From Streptomyces pluripotens (GTDB lineage Bacteria > Actinomycetota > Actinomycetes > Streptomycetales > Streptomycetaceae): a stretch of DNA of 64,000 nucleotides. Position numbers and translations under genes: made by a program. The notes beneath the pieces are model-generated. The model was given only the letters and a program-made list of their open reading frames with translations. It ran no database searches and was not told the origin of the DNA. The stretch spans positions 3,410,001 through 3,474,000 of the forward strand of contig NZ_CP021080.1 in the NCBI RefSeq assembly GCF_000802245.2, written 5' to 3'. How positions within the stretch are numbered: the stretch's first letter is position 1; the number at the start of each line of letters is the position of its first letter. Shown here in pieces: positions 9,095-17,876 of the stretch.

Positions 9095-10072
9095 TCAGCT
9101 CTGAGGACCGCTCCCCGTCATCCCGTGTACGGCCGGGATCTCGCCCAGCCGTCCCTTCCGGAAGTCCTCGAACGCCTGCTCCAGCTCCTCGCGGGTGTTC
9201 ATGACGAACGGGCCGTAGTGGACCATCGGTTCACGGATGGGCTGCCCGCCGAGGAGGACGACCTCCAGGTCCGGTGTGTGCGAGTCCTGCTTCTCGTCCG
9301 CGCGGACGATCAGCGAAGACCCGGCACCGAAGACGGCCGCCTGACCGAGGTGGATCGGTCGACGCTCGGCACCGACCGCCCCGCGGCCTGCGAGGACGTA
9401 GGCCAGTCCGTTGAAGTCCTCCCGCCACGGCACGGTGATCTCCGCGCCCGGCGCCAGCGTGGCGTGGACCATCGTGATCGGCGTGTGCGTGATGCCGGGA
9501 CCGGCGTGGTCGCCCAGCTCACCGGCGATGACCCGGAGCAGCGCGCCGCCGTCCGGCGAGGCCAGGAGTCGTACCTGGCCGCCGCGGATGTCCTGGTAAC
9601 GCGGCGCCATCATTTTGTCCTGGGCCGGGAGGTTCACCCACAGTTGCAGGCCGTGGAAGAGACCGCCGGACACCACCAAGTGCTCCGGCGGCGCCTCGAT
9701 GTGGAGGATGCCCGAGCCCGCCGTCATCCACTGGGTGTCGCCGTTGGTGATGGTGCCACCGCCACCGTTGGAGTCCTGGTGGTCGAAGATCCCGTCGATG
9801 ATGTAGGTGACGGTCTCGAAGCCGCGGTGCGGATGCCACGGGGTTCCTTTCGGCTCCCCGGGCTGATACTCCACCTCACCCATCTGGTCCATCATGATGA
9901 ACGGGTCGAGGAAGCGGTAGTTGATCCCGGCGAACGCACGGCGCACGGGGAAACCCTCGCCCTCGAAACCGCTCGGGGCGGTCGTGACAGCCAACACGGG
10001 ACGTGCCGCGGCGTCGGCGGGAGCGGTCACACGGGGCAGCGTCAGCGGGTTCTCAACGGTCACTGCGGGCAT
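9095..10072 (-). CDS. pirin family protein
   Basis: Bicupin of 325 residues. The N-terminal cupin carries the pirin metal motif WHPHRGFETVTYIIDG with later His/Glu (LHIEAPPEH), the Fe(II) site that gives some pirins quercetin 2,3-dioxygenase activity. The C-terminal cupin (about 170-290) lacks an obvious metal set, as in the family. The ATG at 10072 is preceded by an excellent ribosome binding site, AAGGAGGT. It is flanked by terminators and transcribed alone. Its physiological role is unknown; pirins have been linked to redox sensing and to pyruvate dehydrogenase control in other bacteria. Confidence 0.9.
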   Translation of the reverse strand: MPAVTVENPLTLPRVTAPADAAARPVLAVTTAPSGFEGEGFPVRRAFAGINYRFLDPFIMMDQMGEVEYQPGEPKGTPWHPHRGFETVTYIIDGIFDHQDSNGGGGTITNGDTQWMTAGSGILHIEAPPEHLVVSGGLFHGLQLWVNLPAQDKMMAPRYQDIRGGQVRLLASPDGGALLRVIAGELGDHAGPGITHTPITMVHATLAPGAEITVPWREDFNGLAYVLAGRGAVGAERRPIHLGQAAVFGAGSSLIVRADEKQDSHTPDLEVVLLGGQPIREPMVHYGPFVMNTREELEQAFEDFRKGRLGEIPAVHGMTGSGPQS

Positions 10073-10138
10073 GGTGTGTACCTCCTTGGTACGCCCAGTT
10101 TAGTTGAGCATTGAACTTCTTGCCACCCACAACAGGGG

Positions 10139-10166
10139 AAGCCCGGAGGGCATTCCCTCCGGGCTT
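10139..10166. terminator. hairpin terminator after the SseB-like gene
   Basis: AAGCCCGGAGGG (10139-10150) pairs perfectly with CCCTCCGGGCTT (10155-10166) around a CATT loop. This 12-bp stem is 24 bases past the stop of the SseB-like gene. Confidence 0.8.
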
Positions 10167-10189
10167 CGCCCTCACGGCCAAAGCGGCGG

Positions 10190-10675
10190 TCAGCCGCCGT
10201 ACATCCGGCGCATCGCGAAGTCGACCATCTGCTCGACCGCCTTGGCGTCGAACACCATCCTGTGCTCGCCCTCCATGTCGAGCACGAAGCCGTATCCCGT
10301 CGGCAGCAGGTCGATCACCTCGGCACCGGTGATGACGAAGTACTTGGACTCCTTGCCCGCGTACCGGCGCAACTCCTTCAGCGAGGTGAACATGGGGATC
10401 ACCGGCTGCTGGGTGTTGTGCAGGGCCAGGAAGCCCGGGGTGTCACCGCGCGGGCAGTACACCTTCGACGTCGCGAAGATCTGCTGGAAGTCCTCGGCGG
10501 GCATCTGTCCCGTGGTGAAGGCGCGCACCGCGTCCGCGAGGGAGGGTGAGGACGGCTCCGGGTAGAGCGGGGCCTGTTGGCCGTACCCGCCGACACCACC
10601 CGGCATCTGCTGCTGCGCCGAGGCGTACTGCTGCTGAGCAGCTCCCCCGTCCATCGGCTGGCCGTATCCGTACAT
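10190..10675 (-). CDS. SseB-like N-terminal domain protein
   Basis: Cytoplasmic protein of 161 residues. The first 45 residues are Gln/Gly/Tyr/Pro-rich and disordered; residues about 50-155 form an SseB N-terminal-like domain (VYCPRGDTPGFLALHNTQQPVIPMFTS, then KYFVITGAEVIDLLPTGYGFVLD). The family is widespread in actinobacteria, often near ESX or septation genes, but its function is not established. The ATG at 10675 is followed directly by the disordered head. No operon partner is present. Confidence 0.8.
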   Translation of the reverse strand: MYGYGQPMDGGAAQQQYASAQQQMPGGVGGYGQQAPLYPEPSSPSLADAVRAFTTGQMPAEDFQQIFATSKVYCPRGDTPGFLALHNTQQPVIPMFTSLKELRRYAGKESKYFVITGAEVIDLLPTGYGFVLDMEGEHRMVFDAKAVEQMVDFAMRRMYGG

Positions 10676-11209
10676 GGCGCAAGCCTACCGAGGGGCGACC
10701 GCGGTCCGGGCGACGGGGAATTTTCTGCGCTGAGCACGAATAAACCGGAGAAACGGTTTCCGCATTTCCGCATCCACTTCTATACCGACCGCTACACATT
10801 AGGTGCGCCACCGACACCCTGCGGGTTTCCGACATCCGCACCGGATCGACCCAGCGCCGACCCACCCGCTCCGCACGTCCCCCGACAGCCGGCGCGGGCA
10901 GCTCGGCCCCGGTCAGCCGCGACCCGACCATGGCCGAATTGACCATCCTCGCCACACACCGACCGGAGGCACCCCCGGACTCCGCAGATCCACCCGCCAC
11001 CCATACCGGGCGGTCACCTGCCTTTCATCGACCCCCGGACCGGCGGGCCGCCCTGCTCACGGATGCGGGCGAGTAGACCCTGCTCACACTTGGGGCGATA
11101 GGGGTTGCTTCTTATTACCGACGGGTAGCATCATTCGTAGCTACTTGTTGGTACGTGAACTAGGTGCGAGGAGTCAGTGCCTCGCCGATCTCTCTACGGA
11201 GCCATCGCC
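10676..11209. other. 534-base intergenic region
   Basis: No credible gene. The part next to the SseB-like gene is relatively A/T-rich and holds an inverted repeat, AAACCG (10742-10747) with CGGTTT (10754-10759), suitable for an operator. Near the acyl-CoA dehydrogenase end, TAGCAT at 11125-11130 could be a -10 element, and CGTAGCTACTTG lies just after it. The small frames seen here have no coding character. Confidence 0.5.
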
Positions 11210-13036
11210 ATGGGGCACTACAAGTCGAATCTCCGCGACATCGAGTTCAATCTCTTCGAAGTACTGGGGCGCGACAAGGTGTACGGCACCGGCCCCTTCG
11301 CGGAGATGGACGTCGAGACCGCCAAGAGCGTCCTGGAGGAGCTGACCCGCCTCTCCGAGAACGAGCTGGCCGAGTCCTTCGCCGACGCCGACCGCAACCC
11401 GCCCGTCTTCGACCCGGAGACCAACACCGCACCGGTCCCCGAGTCCTTCCGGAAGAGCTACCAGGCCTTCATGGACTCCGAGTACTGGCGGCTCGGCCTG
11501 CCCGAGGAGATCGGTGGCACCACCTCGCCCCGCTCCCTGATATGGGCCTACGCCGAGCTGATCCTGGGCGCCAACCCGGCCGTGTGGATGTACTCCTCGG
11601 GCCCGGCGTTCGCCGGCATCCTCTTCGAGGAGGGCAACGAGGTCCAGAAGCACATCGCCCAGATCGCCGTCGAGAAGCAGTGGGGCTCCACCATGGTGCT
11701 CACCGAGCCCGACGCGGGCTCGGACGTGGGCGCCGGCCGTACCAAGGCAGTCCAGCAGGAGGACGGCTCCTGGCACATCGAGGGTGTGAAGCGTTTCATC
11801 ACCTCCGGTGAGCACGACATGTCGGAGAACATCCTCCACTACGTCCTCGCCCGCCCCGAGGGCGCCGGCCCCGGCACCAAGGGCCTGTCCCTCTTCCTCG
11901 TGCCGAAGTACCTCTTCGACTTCGAGACCGGCGAGCTGGGCGAGCGCAACGGCGTCTACGCCACGAACGTCGAGCACAAGATGGGCCTGAAGGCCTCCAA
12001 CACGTGCGAGATGACCTTCGGCGACAAGCACCCGGCCAAGGGCTGGCTGATCGGCGACAAGCACGACGGCATCCGCCAGATGTTCCGCATCATCGAGTTC
12101 GCCCGGATGATGGTCGGCACGAAGGCGATCTCCACGCTGTCCACCGGTTACCTCAACGCACTGGAGTACGCCAAGGAGCGCGTCCAGGGTCCTGACCTGG
12201 CGAACTTCATGGACAAGGCCGCACCGAAGGTCACCATCACCCACCACCCCGACGTGCGCCGCTCGCTGATGACGCAGAAGGCCTACGCCGAGGGCATGCG
12301 CGCCCTGGTGCTGTACACCGCCTCGGTCCAGGACGCCATCCAGGCCAAGGAGGCCAACGCCGAGGACGCCTCCGCCGAGCACGCCCTGAACGACCTGCTC
12401 CTCCCCGTCGTCAAGGGCTACGGATCCGAGAAGGCCTACGAGCAGCTCGCCCAGTCGCTGCAGACCTTCGGCGGCTCCGGCTTCCTGCAGGAGTACCCGA
12501 TCGAGCAGTACATCCGGGACTCCAAGATCGACACCCTGTACGAGGGCACCACGGCGATCCAAGGTCAGGACTTCTTCTTCCGGAAGATCGTCCGCAACCA
12601 GGGCGCCGCGCTGAACTCGCTCGCCGAGGACATCAAGAAGTTCCTCGCGCTCGGCACCGGTGGCGAGGAGCTGGCAGGCGCACGCGAGCACCTGGCCAAG
12701 GCGGCGGTGGAGCTGGAGGCGATCGTCGGCCTGATGCTGACCGATCTCGCAGCCACCGAGCAGGACACCAAGAACATCTACAAGGTGGGCCTGAACACCA
12801 CCCGCCTGTTGCAGGCCTCCGGTGACGTGATCGTGGGGTACCTGCTCCTCAAGGGCGCCGCGGTCGCCGCCGAGAAGCTGGCCACGGCCTCCGCGAAGGA
12901 CACGGCGTTCTACTCCGGAAAGATCGCCGCGGCGAAGTTCTTCGCGGCCAACGTCCTGCCGGGCGTCACGCTCGCCCGCAAGATCGCCGCGCACGTCGAG
13001 CTGGATCTGATGGACCTGGACGAGACAGCGTTCTAA
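11210..13036 (+). CDS. fadE5: acyl-CoA dehydrogenase, FadE5 type
   Basis: Flavoprotein of 608 residues that oxidises acyl-CoA to enoyl-CoA in beta-oxidation. The sequence follows mycobacterial FadE5 closely from [20 protein letters not shown] to the C-terminal MDLDETAF. The FAD and substrate region reads [15 protein letters not shown], and the catalytic base is the Glu of YEGTT (about residue 445). The extended C-terminal domain (about 470-608) distinguishes this class from 380-residue dehydrogenases. ATG 11210 is chosen over GTG 11177 because GGAG lies 8 bases before it and homologous sequence starts at this Met. It is monocistronic, with a terminator downstream. Confidence 0.92.
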   Translation: MGHYKSNLRDIEFNLFEVLGRDKVYGTGPFAEMDVETAKSVLEELTRLSENELAESFADADRNPPVFDPETNTAPVPESFRKSYQAFMDSEYWRLGLPEEIGGTTSPRSLIWAYAELILGANPAVWMYSSGPAFAGILFEEGNEVQKHIAQIAVEKQWGSTMVLTEPDAGSDVGAGRTKAVQQEDGSWHIEGVKRFITSGEHDMSENILHYVLARPEGAGPGTKGLSLFLVPKYLFDFETGELGERNGVYATNVEHKMGLKASNTCEMTFGDKHPAKGWLIGDKHDGIRQMFRIIEFARMMVGTKAISTLSTGYLNALEYAKERVQGPDLANFMDKAAPKVTITHHPDVRRSLMTQKAYAEGMRALVLYTASVQDAIQAKEANAEDASAEHALNDLLLPVVKGYGSEKAYEQLAQSLQTFGGSGFLQEYPIEQYIRDSKIDTLYEGTTAIQGQDFFFRKIVRNQGAALNSLAEDIKKFLALGTGGEELAGAREHLAKAAVELEAIVGLMLTDLAATEQDTKNIYKVGLNTTRLLQASGDVIVGYLLLKGAAVAAEKLATASAKDTAFYSGKIAAAKFFAANVLPGVTLARKIAAHVELDLMDLDETAF

Positions 13037-13058
13037 CACCCGCACCCTCCGCTCCCGC

Positions 13059-13095
13059 GAGGGCCCGCACCCCACTGGACGGGGAGCGGGCCCTC
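13059..13095 (+). terminator. hairpin terminator after the acyl-CoA dehydrogenase gene
   Basis: GAGGGCCCGC (13059-13068) pairs with GCGGGCCCTC (13086-13095), a 10-bp perfect stem in the 81-base gap before apeB. Confidence 0.7.
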
Positions 13096-13117
13096 GGCCG
13101 TCGTTAAGGTGAACCCC

Positions 13118-14437
13118 ATGAGCGAACCCTCCCGCTTCGACCGCGGCCACACCGACGACCTGATGTCCTTCCTGGCGGCGAGCCCGTCGCCGTACCACGC
13201 CGTGACGAACGCCGCCGAACGGCTGGAGAAGGCGGGCTTCAGGCAGGTTGCCGAGACCGATGCGTGGGACACAGAGGCAGCGGGCTCCGCCGCGGGGAGC
13301 GGTGGCAAGTACGTACTGCGCGGCGGCGCGATCGTGGCCTGGTACGTCCCCGAGGGCGCCCCCGCGCACACACCGTTCCACATCATCGGTGCACACACCG
13401 ACTCCCCCAACCTGCGGGTCAAGCCGCGCCCGGACAGTGGGGCGCACGGCTGGCGCCAGGTCGCCGTGGAGGTCTACGGTGGCCCGCTGCTGAACTCCTG
13501 GCTGGACCGGGACCTGGGCCTGGCGGGCCGGCTCGTCCTGCACGACGGCTCAGCGGTCCTGGTGAACGTGGACCGGCCGCTGCTGCGGGTGCCCCAGCTC
13601 GCCATCCACCTGGACCGCACGGTCACCAGCGAGGGACTGAAGCTCGACAAGCAGCGGCATCTGCAGCCGGTCTGGGGGCTCGGCGACGATGTGCCGGAGG
13701 GTGACCTGATCGCCTTCCTGGAGCAGGAGGCGGGACTCGCGGCGGGCTCGGTGGCCGGCTGGGACCTGATGGTGCACCCGGTGGAACCGCCGGCGTACCT
13801 GGGCCGGGAGCGCGAACTGGTGGCCGGTCCGCGTATGGACAACCTGCTGTCGGTGCACGCGGGTGCCGCCGCCCTGGCAGCCACCGCCGCCTCCGGTGGC
13901 CCGCTCACCCGCATCCCTGTGCTGGCCGCGTTCGACCACGAGGAGAACGGCTCCCAGTCGGACACCGGTGCTGACGGTCCGCTGCTCGGATCCGTCCTGG
14001 AGCGCTCCGTGTTCGCTCGGGGAGGGTCGTACGAGGACCGCGCCCGCGCCTTCGCAGGAACGGTTTGCCTGTCCTCCGACACCGGCCACGCCGTCCACCC
14101 CAACTACGCCGAGCGGCACGACCCGACGCACCACCCGCGGGTCAACGGCGGTCCGATCCTCAAGGTCAACGTCAACAACCGCTACGCCACGGACGGTTCG
14201 GGCCGCGCGGTGTTCGCAGCCGCCTGCGAGCAGGCGAACGTCCCGTTCCAGACCTTCGTCTCCAACAACTCGATGCCGTGCGGCACCACCATCGGCCCGA
14301 TCACCGCGGCCCGCCATGGCATCCGGACCGTCGACATCGGTACCGCGATCCTCTCGATGCACAGTGCCCGCGAACTCTGCGGTGCCGATGACCCGTTCCT
14401 GCTCGCGAACGCCCTGACGGCCTTCCTGGCGGGCTAG
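13118..14437 (+). CDS. apeB: M18 family aminopeptidase
   Basis: Metallo-aminopeptidase of 439 residues that removes N-terminal, often acidic, residues. It carries the conserved M18 zinc and catalytic segments in order: IGAHTDSPNLRVKP, FDHEENGSQSDTGADGP, SSDTGHAVHPNYAERHDP and MPCGTTIGPITAARHG. All expected metal ligands are visible. A GTG at 13109 is also in frame, but ATG 13118 with AAGG 9 bases upstream fits better. It probably forms large cytosolic assemblies as in other M18 enzymes. It lies between two hairpins, so it is transcribed alone. Confidence 0.93.
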   Translation: MSEPSRFDRGHTDDLMSFLAASPSPYHAVTNAAERLEKAGFRQVAETDAWDTEAAGSAAGSGGKYVLRGGAIVAWYVPEGAPAHTPFHIIGAHTDSPNLRVKPRPDSGAHGWRQVAVEVYGGPLLNSWLDRDLGLAGRLVLHDGSAVLVNVDRPLLRVPQLAIHLDRTVTSEGLKLDKQRHLQPVWGLGDDVPEGDLIAFLEQEAGLAAGSVAGWDLMVHPVEPPAYLGRERELVAGPRMDNLLSVHAGAAALAATAASGGPLTRIPVLAAFDHEENGSQSDTGADGPLLGSVLERSVFARGGSYEDRARAFAGTVCLSSDTGHAVHPNYAERHDPTHHPRVNGGPILKVNVNNRYATDGSGRAVFAAACEQANVPFQTFVSNNSMPCGTTIGPITAARHGIRTVDIGTAILSMHSARELCGADDPFLLANALTAFLAG

Positions 14438-14458
14438 CCCGTCACTCCCTGTCGGGAT

Positions 14459-14495
14459 CTCCGGTGCCCACCGGATGCCACACGGGGCACCGGAG
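14459..14495 (+). terminator. hairpin terminator after apeB
   Basis: CTCCGGTGCCC (14459-14469) pairs perfectly with GGGCACCGGAG (14485-14495), 21 bases past the apeB stop, and is followed by TCTTCGT. Confidence 0.75.
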
Positions 14496-14727
14496 TCTTC
14501 GTCAGGCTGGTGCGCGGCATGGTGTCCTCGCCTCACTCACGCGGCGGCCAGCGTAAACGAGCTTCCTCCGGATCACGTGCGCACCGGCGACCGGGACGTT
14601 CAGAGCGGCTGTTCCGCCACGGCGACCTCCGAGAACCCCTACGGGAAGGCCATGTGCCCGATTCATCCCGAAGCCGCCAGCTTCATACCCTGTGACAATC
14701 GCGCCGTTTCGGGGAAACGCTGAGGGT

Positions 14728-15222
14728 ATGAGACTTCTCGTACGCGACCGGCTCCTCGGTATCGGTGACGACTACTGGATCGAGGACGAGCACGGTCGGA
14801 AGGTGTTCCTCGTCGACGGCAAGGCGATGCGACTGCGGGACACCTTCGAGCTCAAGGACGCCCAGGGACGGATCCTGATCGACATCCACCAGAAGATGTT
14901 CGCCCTGCGCGACACCATGGTGATCGAGCGGGACGGCGAGGGCCTGGCCACGATCAAGCGCAAACGGCTGTCCCTGCTGCGCAACCACTACCGGGTCGCC
15001 CTGGCGGACGGGACCGAACTGGACGTCAGCGGCAAAATCCTGGACCGGGAGTTCGCCGTCGAGTACGACGGCGAACTCCTCGCGGTGATCTCGCGCCGCT
15101 GGCTGCACATCCGGGAGACCTACGGAGTCGACATCGTGCGGGAGGACGCCGACCCGGCCCTGCTGATCGCGGTGGCGGTGTGCGTGATCCACCTGGCGGA
15201 GAAGGAGCGGGAGGACGACTGA
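14728..15222 (+). CDS. LURP-one-related family protein
   Basis: Protein of 164 residues with the tubby-like LURP-one/DUF567 fold: MRLLVRDRLLGIGDDYWIEDEHG, then GKAMRLRDTFELKDAQG and IDIHQKMFALRDTM, repeated strand-turn units of beta-barrel character, ending in a hydrophobic helix (ALLIAVAVCVIHLAEKE). Relatives in plants and animals (phospholipid scramblases) bind membrane lipids; the bacterial role is unknown. ATG 14728 starts exactly at the domain. The purine run GAGGG is only one base from the ATG, too close for normal pairing, so the start may be leaderless or weakly translated. Confidence 0.85.
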   Translation: MRLLVRDRLLGIGDDYWIEDEHGRKVFLVDGKAMRLRDTFELKDAQGRILIDIHQKMFALRDTMVIERDGEGLATIKRKRLSLLRNHYRVALADGTELDVSGKILDREFAVEYDGELLAVISRRWLHIRETYGVDIVREDADPALLIAVAVCVIHLAEKEREDD

Positions 15223-15343
15223 ACCGGCCCGGACGGCCATGGGCCCACGGGGCGGCCCGCGTGGCTGAACGGTTCTGGGCGGCTGAGGGGTTCGGGCGGT
15301 AGGGAGACCGACGCCCCTCAGCGGCGCGGGAGCAACACGGCTC

Positions 15344-16159
15344 TCAGCGGCGCGGCGGTTCCAGGCCGAGCACCCGGTCCTTCAGGGCCGGGAACTGCTC
15401 ACGGGTGTCCGCCACCTTCGCCGGGTCGACATCGACCGTGAGGACCTCCTCGCCCGGACCCGCCTCGGCAAGCACCTCACCCCACGGATCCACCACGATC
15501 GAGTGACCCGCCTGGGGAACTCCGGCATGGGTGCCGGCCGTTCCACAGGCGAGCACGAACGCCTGGTTCTCCACCGCCCGTGCCTGAGCCAGCAGCGTCC
15601 AGTGTTTGCGTCGCCGTGCGGGCCAGCCCGCCGGGATCACCAGCACTTCGGCACCGGCATCGACGAGTCCGCGGAAGAGTTCGGGGAAACGGAGGTCGTA
15701 GCAGGTGGCCACGCCGAGCGTGGTTCCGGGCAGCCGGACCGTCACCAGTTCCCGCCCGCGGCCCATCAACACGGCCTCACCCTTGTCGAATCCGAAGCGG
15801 TGGATCTTGCGGTAGACCGCGACCAGCTCGCCGGAAGGGGAGAAGAGGAGAGAGGTGTTGTAGAGGGTGCCGTCCGCCGCCGAGCCGCCCTCGGACGCCG
15901 CACGCTCAGGAATGGACCCCGCGTGCAGCCAGACGCCCGCATCGCTCGCCGCCTTGGCCATCGTCTCGTACGTCGGCCCGTCGAGCGGCTCGGCCTCCCG
16001 GTCGAAGCGTTCGTAGGCGAAGGCACCAGTGGTCCACAGTTCGGGCAGCACCACGAGGTCGGCGCCGGCCTGCTCCCGTACCAGCGCGGCAGCGCGCTGC
16101 CGCCTGGATTCGATCGATTCCCCCTCATCCACGGCGATCTGGATCAGCGAGGCGCGCAC
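15344..16159 (-). CDS. carbon-nitrogen hydrolase (nitrilase superfamily, Nit2/omega-amidase-like)
   Basis: Cytoplasmic amidase of 271 residues. The full Glu-Lys-Cys catalytic triad is visible: E40 in VVLPELW, K118 in YRKIHRFG and C153 in CYDLRFPE. The pattern resembles Nit2-type omega-amidases and deaminated-glutathione amidases rather than true nitrilases. The true start is GTG 16159, preceded by AGGACGG; the open frame back to 16426 belongs to the promoter region of the divergent gene. The substrate cannot be fixed from sequence. Confidence 0.88.
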   Translation of the reverse strand: MRASLIQIAVDEGESIESRRQRAAALVREQAGADLVVLPELWTTGAFAYERFDREAEPLDGPTYETMAKAASDAGVWLHAGSIPERAASEGGSAADGTLYNTSLLFSPSGELVAVYRKIHRFGFDKGEAVLMGRGRELVTVRLPGTTLGVATCYDLRFPELFRGLVDAGAEVLVIPAGWPARRRKHWTLLAQARAVENQAFVLACGTAGTHAGVPQAGHSIVVDPWGEVLAEAGPGEEVLTVDVDPAKVADTREQFPALKDRVLGLEPPRR

Positions 16160-16378
16160 ACTACCACCGTCCTGGCATTCGAGTCGTCCACACAGGCCTA
16201 CGATCGTCACACGAAAGCACTGCCGGGGTGCCTCACAGCAGCGTAACTTGGGGGTCCTCCCTGTTCGAGCCCAGCCGAGAACCTGGGGGAGTCCGAGACA
16301 CCCGCCGAGTGCAACCGCTGCCACTGGCAACGCCGCCACAACCTGCCCGTGTACCAAACCGTCGAGGGGTCCCGTTCC

Positions 16379-17203
16379 GTGAGTCTGCATCCCACCCTCC
16401 AGCCCTACGCCGACGCCTGGACCCACTCCATCGATGCGATATCCGACATGGCGCAGTCACTTGTCGAGGGGGAGTGGAACCGGCGGACCCCGTGCCCCGG
16501 CTGGTCCGTGCGGGACATCGTGTCCCATGTGATCGGCCTGGAGTGTGAGATGCTCGGCGACCCGCGCCCCATCCACGCGCTGCCCCGGGACCTCTTCCAC
16601 GTCACCACCGAACACCAGCGGTACATGGAGATGCAGGTCGATGTCCGCCGTCACCACACCGCGCCGGAGATGACGGCCGAGCTGGAATACACCGTCATCC
16701 GCCGAAACCGCCAGCTACGCAACGAGTCCCGCGACCCCAGTACCAAGGTGCGCGGCCCGCTGGGCACCGAGATCACGCTGGAACAGGCATACCGAACCCG
16801 GGCCTTCGACGTGTGGGTACACGAGCAGGATCTTCGTACCGCGCTCGGCTGCCCCGGCAACCTGGACTCGCCGGGCGCGCACGTCGTCCGGGACATCCTG
16901 CTGTCCGGGCTGCCCAAGGTGGTCGCCAAGGACGCGAGCGCCCCCCGCAGCTCGGCCGTCGTCTTCGACGTGCATGGCCCGGTGGAGTTCCTACGCACCG
17001 TCCGGGTGGACATCCAGGGCCGCGGTAGCTTGGAAACCGCCCCCGCCCTCGGCCCCGCCGCAACCCTCACCCTCGACTGGGAAACCTACGTCCGCCTGGC
17101 CTGCGGACGCATCACCCCCGAGGCAGCGGCGGACCGGGTGAAGACGGAAGGCGATCCGGAACTCACGGCCGCAATACTGCGCCACTTCACCGTGACGCCG
17201 TAG
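16379..17203 (+). CDS. maleylpyruvate isomerase family, mycothiol-dependent enzyme
   Basis: DinB-fold enzyme of 274 residues. An N-terminal helical bundle contains the metal-site His region CPGWSVRDIVSHVIGLE and the later RAFDVWVHEQDLR, matching the His/Glu/His metal ligands of mycothiol-dependent maleylpyruvate isomerase. A C-terminal sterol-carrier-like domain (about 185-270) follows. Homologues use mycothiol for isomerisation or detoxification; the substrate here is unknown. GTG 16379 has GAGGGG about 9 bases upstream. It is divergent from the amidase gene, sharing a 219-base promoter region. Confidence 0.85.
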   Translation: MSLHPTLQPYADAWTHSIDAISDMAQSLVEGEWNRRTPCPGWSVRDIVSHVIGLECEMLGDPRPIHALPRDLFHVTTEHQRYMEMQVDVRRHHTAPEMTAELEYTVIRRNRQLRNESRDPSTKVRGPLGTEITLEQAYRTRAFDVWVHEQDLRTALGCPGNLDSPGAHVVRDILLSGLPKVVAKDASAPRSSAVVFDVHGPVEFLRTVRVDIQGRGSLETAPALGPAATLTLDWETYVRLACGRITPEAAADRVKTEGDPELTAAILRHFTVTP

Positions 17204-17876
17204 GTGGCCCCGGGCGGGCGGGGCTCCGGGCTGTCCGACTCGACGAGGCAGACTGCGTACGCCCCGGGGAAGGGTGACCGGCCCTCACGGATCGGCCTCC
17301 TGTCTGCCTGCCTGCCTGTCTGTCTGTCTGTCTGTCTGCCGGCCTGCCGCAAACAGGTGGTGAGCGAGGATGGCCCTGCCAGCCCGCCGGGTATGTCCGA
17401 GACCGACGACGACGCCCTGCCGCGCCTCCCCCGCCTCGTCTTCCACGGTCCCCTCCGAGAGCCGTGCAGCCGAGACGGTCCGCCCCCTCGCGGCAACGCG
17501 CCCCGCACTGTGCTGGACATCGACTGCGATGGGGGCCGAGTTGCAGTTCCGGGTGCTGGAAGCCGTACCCGAAGCCGGCGGGACCGACGGGGACATGAGC
17601 AGTGAGGACCTGGCAAGGGCCCGACACAACGCCGAGGCGCGCGGACTCGTCCGCCAGCGGCGAGGAGGGCGGAGGAGTTCAGGTCGGGCTACCCGGCAGA
17701 TGCGGAGGTCCGTCTGGTAGCGCGTCCGGAACACCCGGGCGGCCGAAATTCGTGAACGCCTCGCCCCATACCGGGCCGGGTGGATGAGCTGCCGGAGTGT
17801 CCTCGGCACCAGCTGTCTCACCCTGGTACCGACTGGCGGTGACATCTGCCGCCGGACACGTCCGGCCGCCTATCGC
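17204..17876. other. 673-base gene-poor region
   Basis: Several long frames exist but none shows a recognisable domain or a convincing start. The plus-strand stretch at about 17528-17700 (beginning MGAELQFRVLEAVPEAGG) has mildly coding character and may be a gene remnant. The region contains the TGYC microsatellite described separately. Confidence 0.5.
17301..17348. repeat. TGYC tetranucleotide microsatellite
   Basis: Ten consecutive TGTC or TGCC units fill 17301-17340, followed by GGCC and TGCC. The run of five TGTC units (17317-17336) is perfect. It lies about 100 bases after the isomerase gene, outside any credible coding frame. Confidence 0.9.

Noticed and set aside
11174..13543. A 789-codon minus-strand frame opposite the FadE5-type gene
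   Set aside because: It spans a proven gene, a terminator and the next gene start, and its composition is that of an antisense frame.
17285..17845. Minus-strand frame with TDRQ repeats
   Set aside because: The repeats only translate the TGYC microsatellite; no start signal or domain is present.
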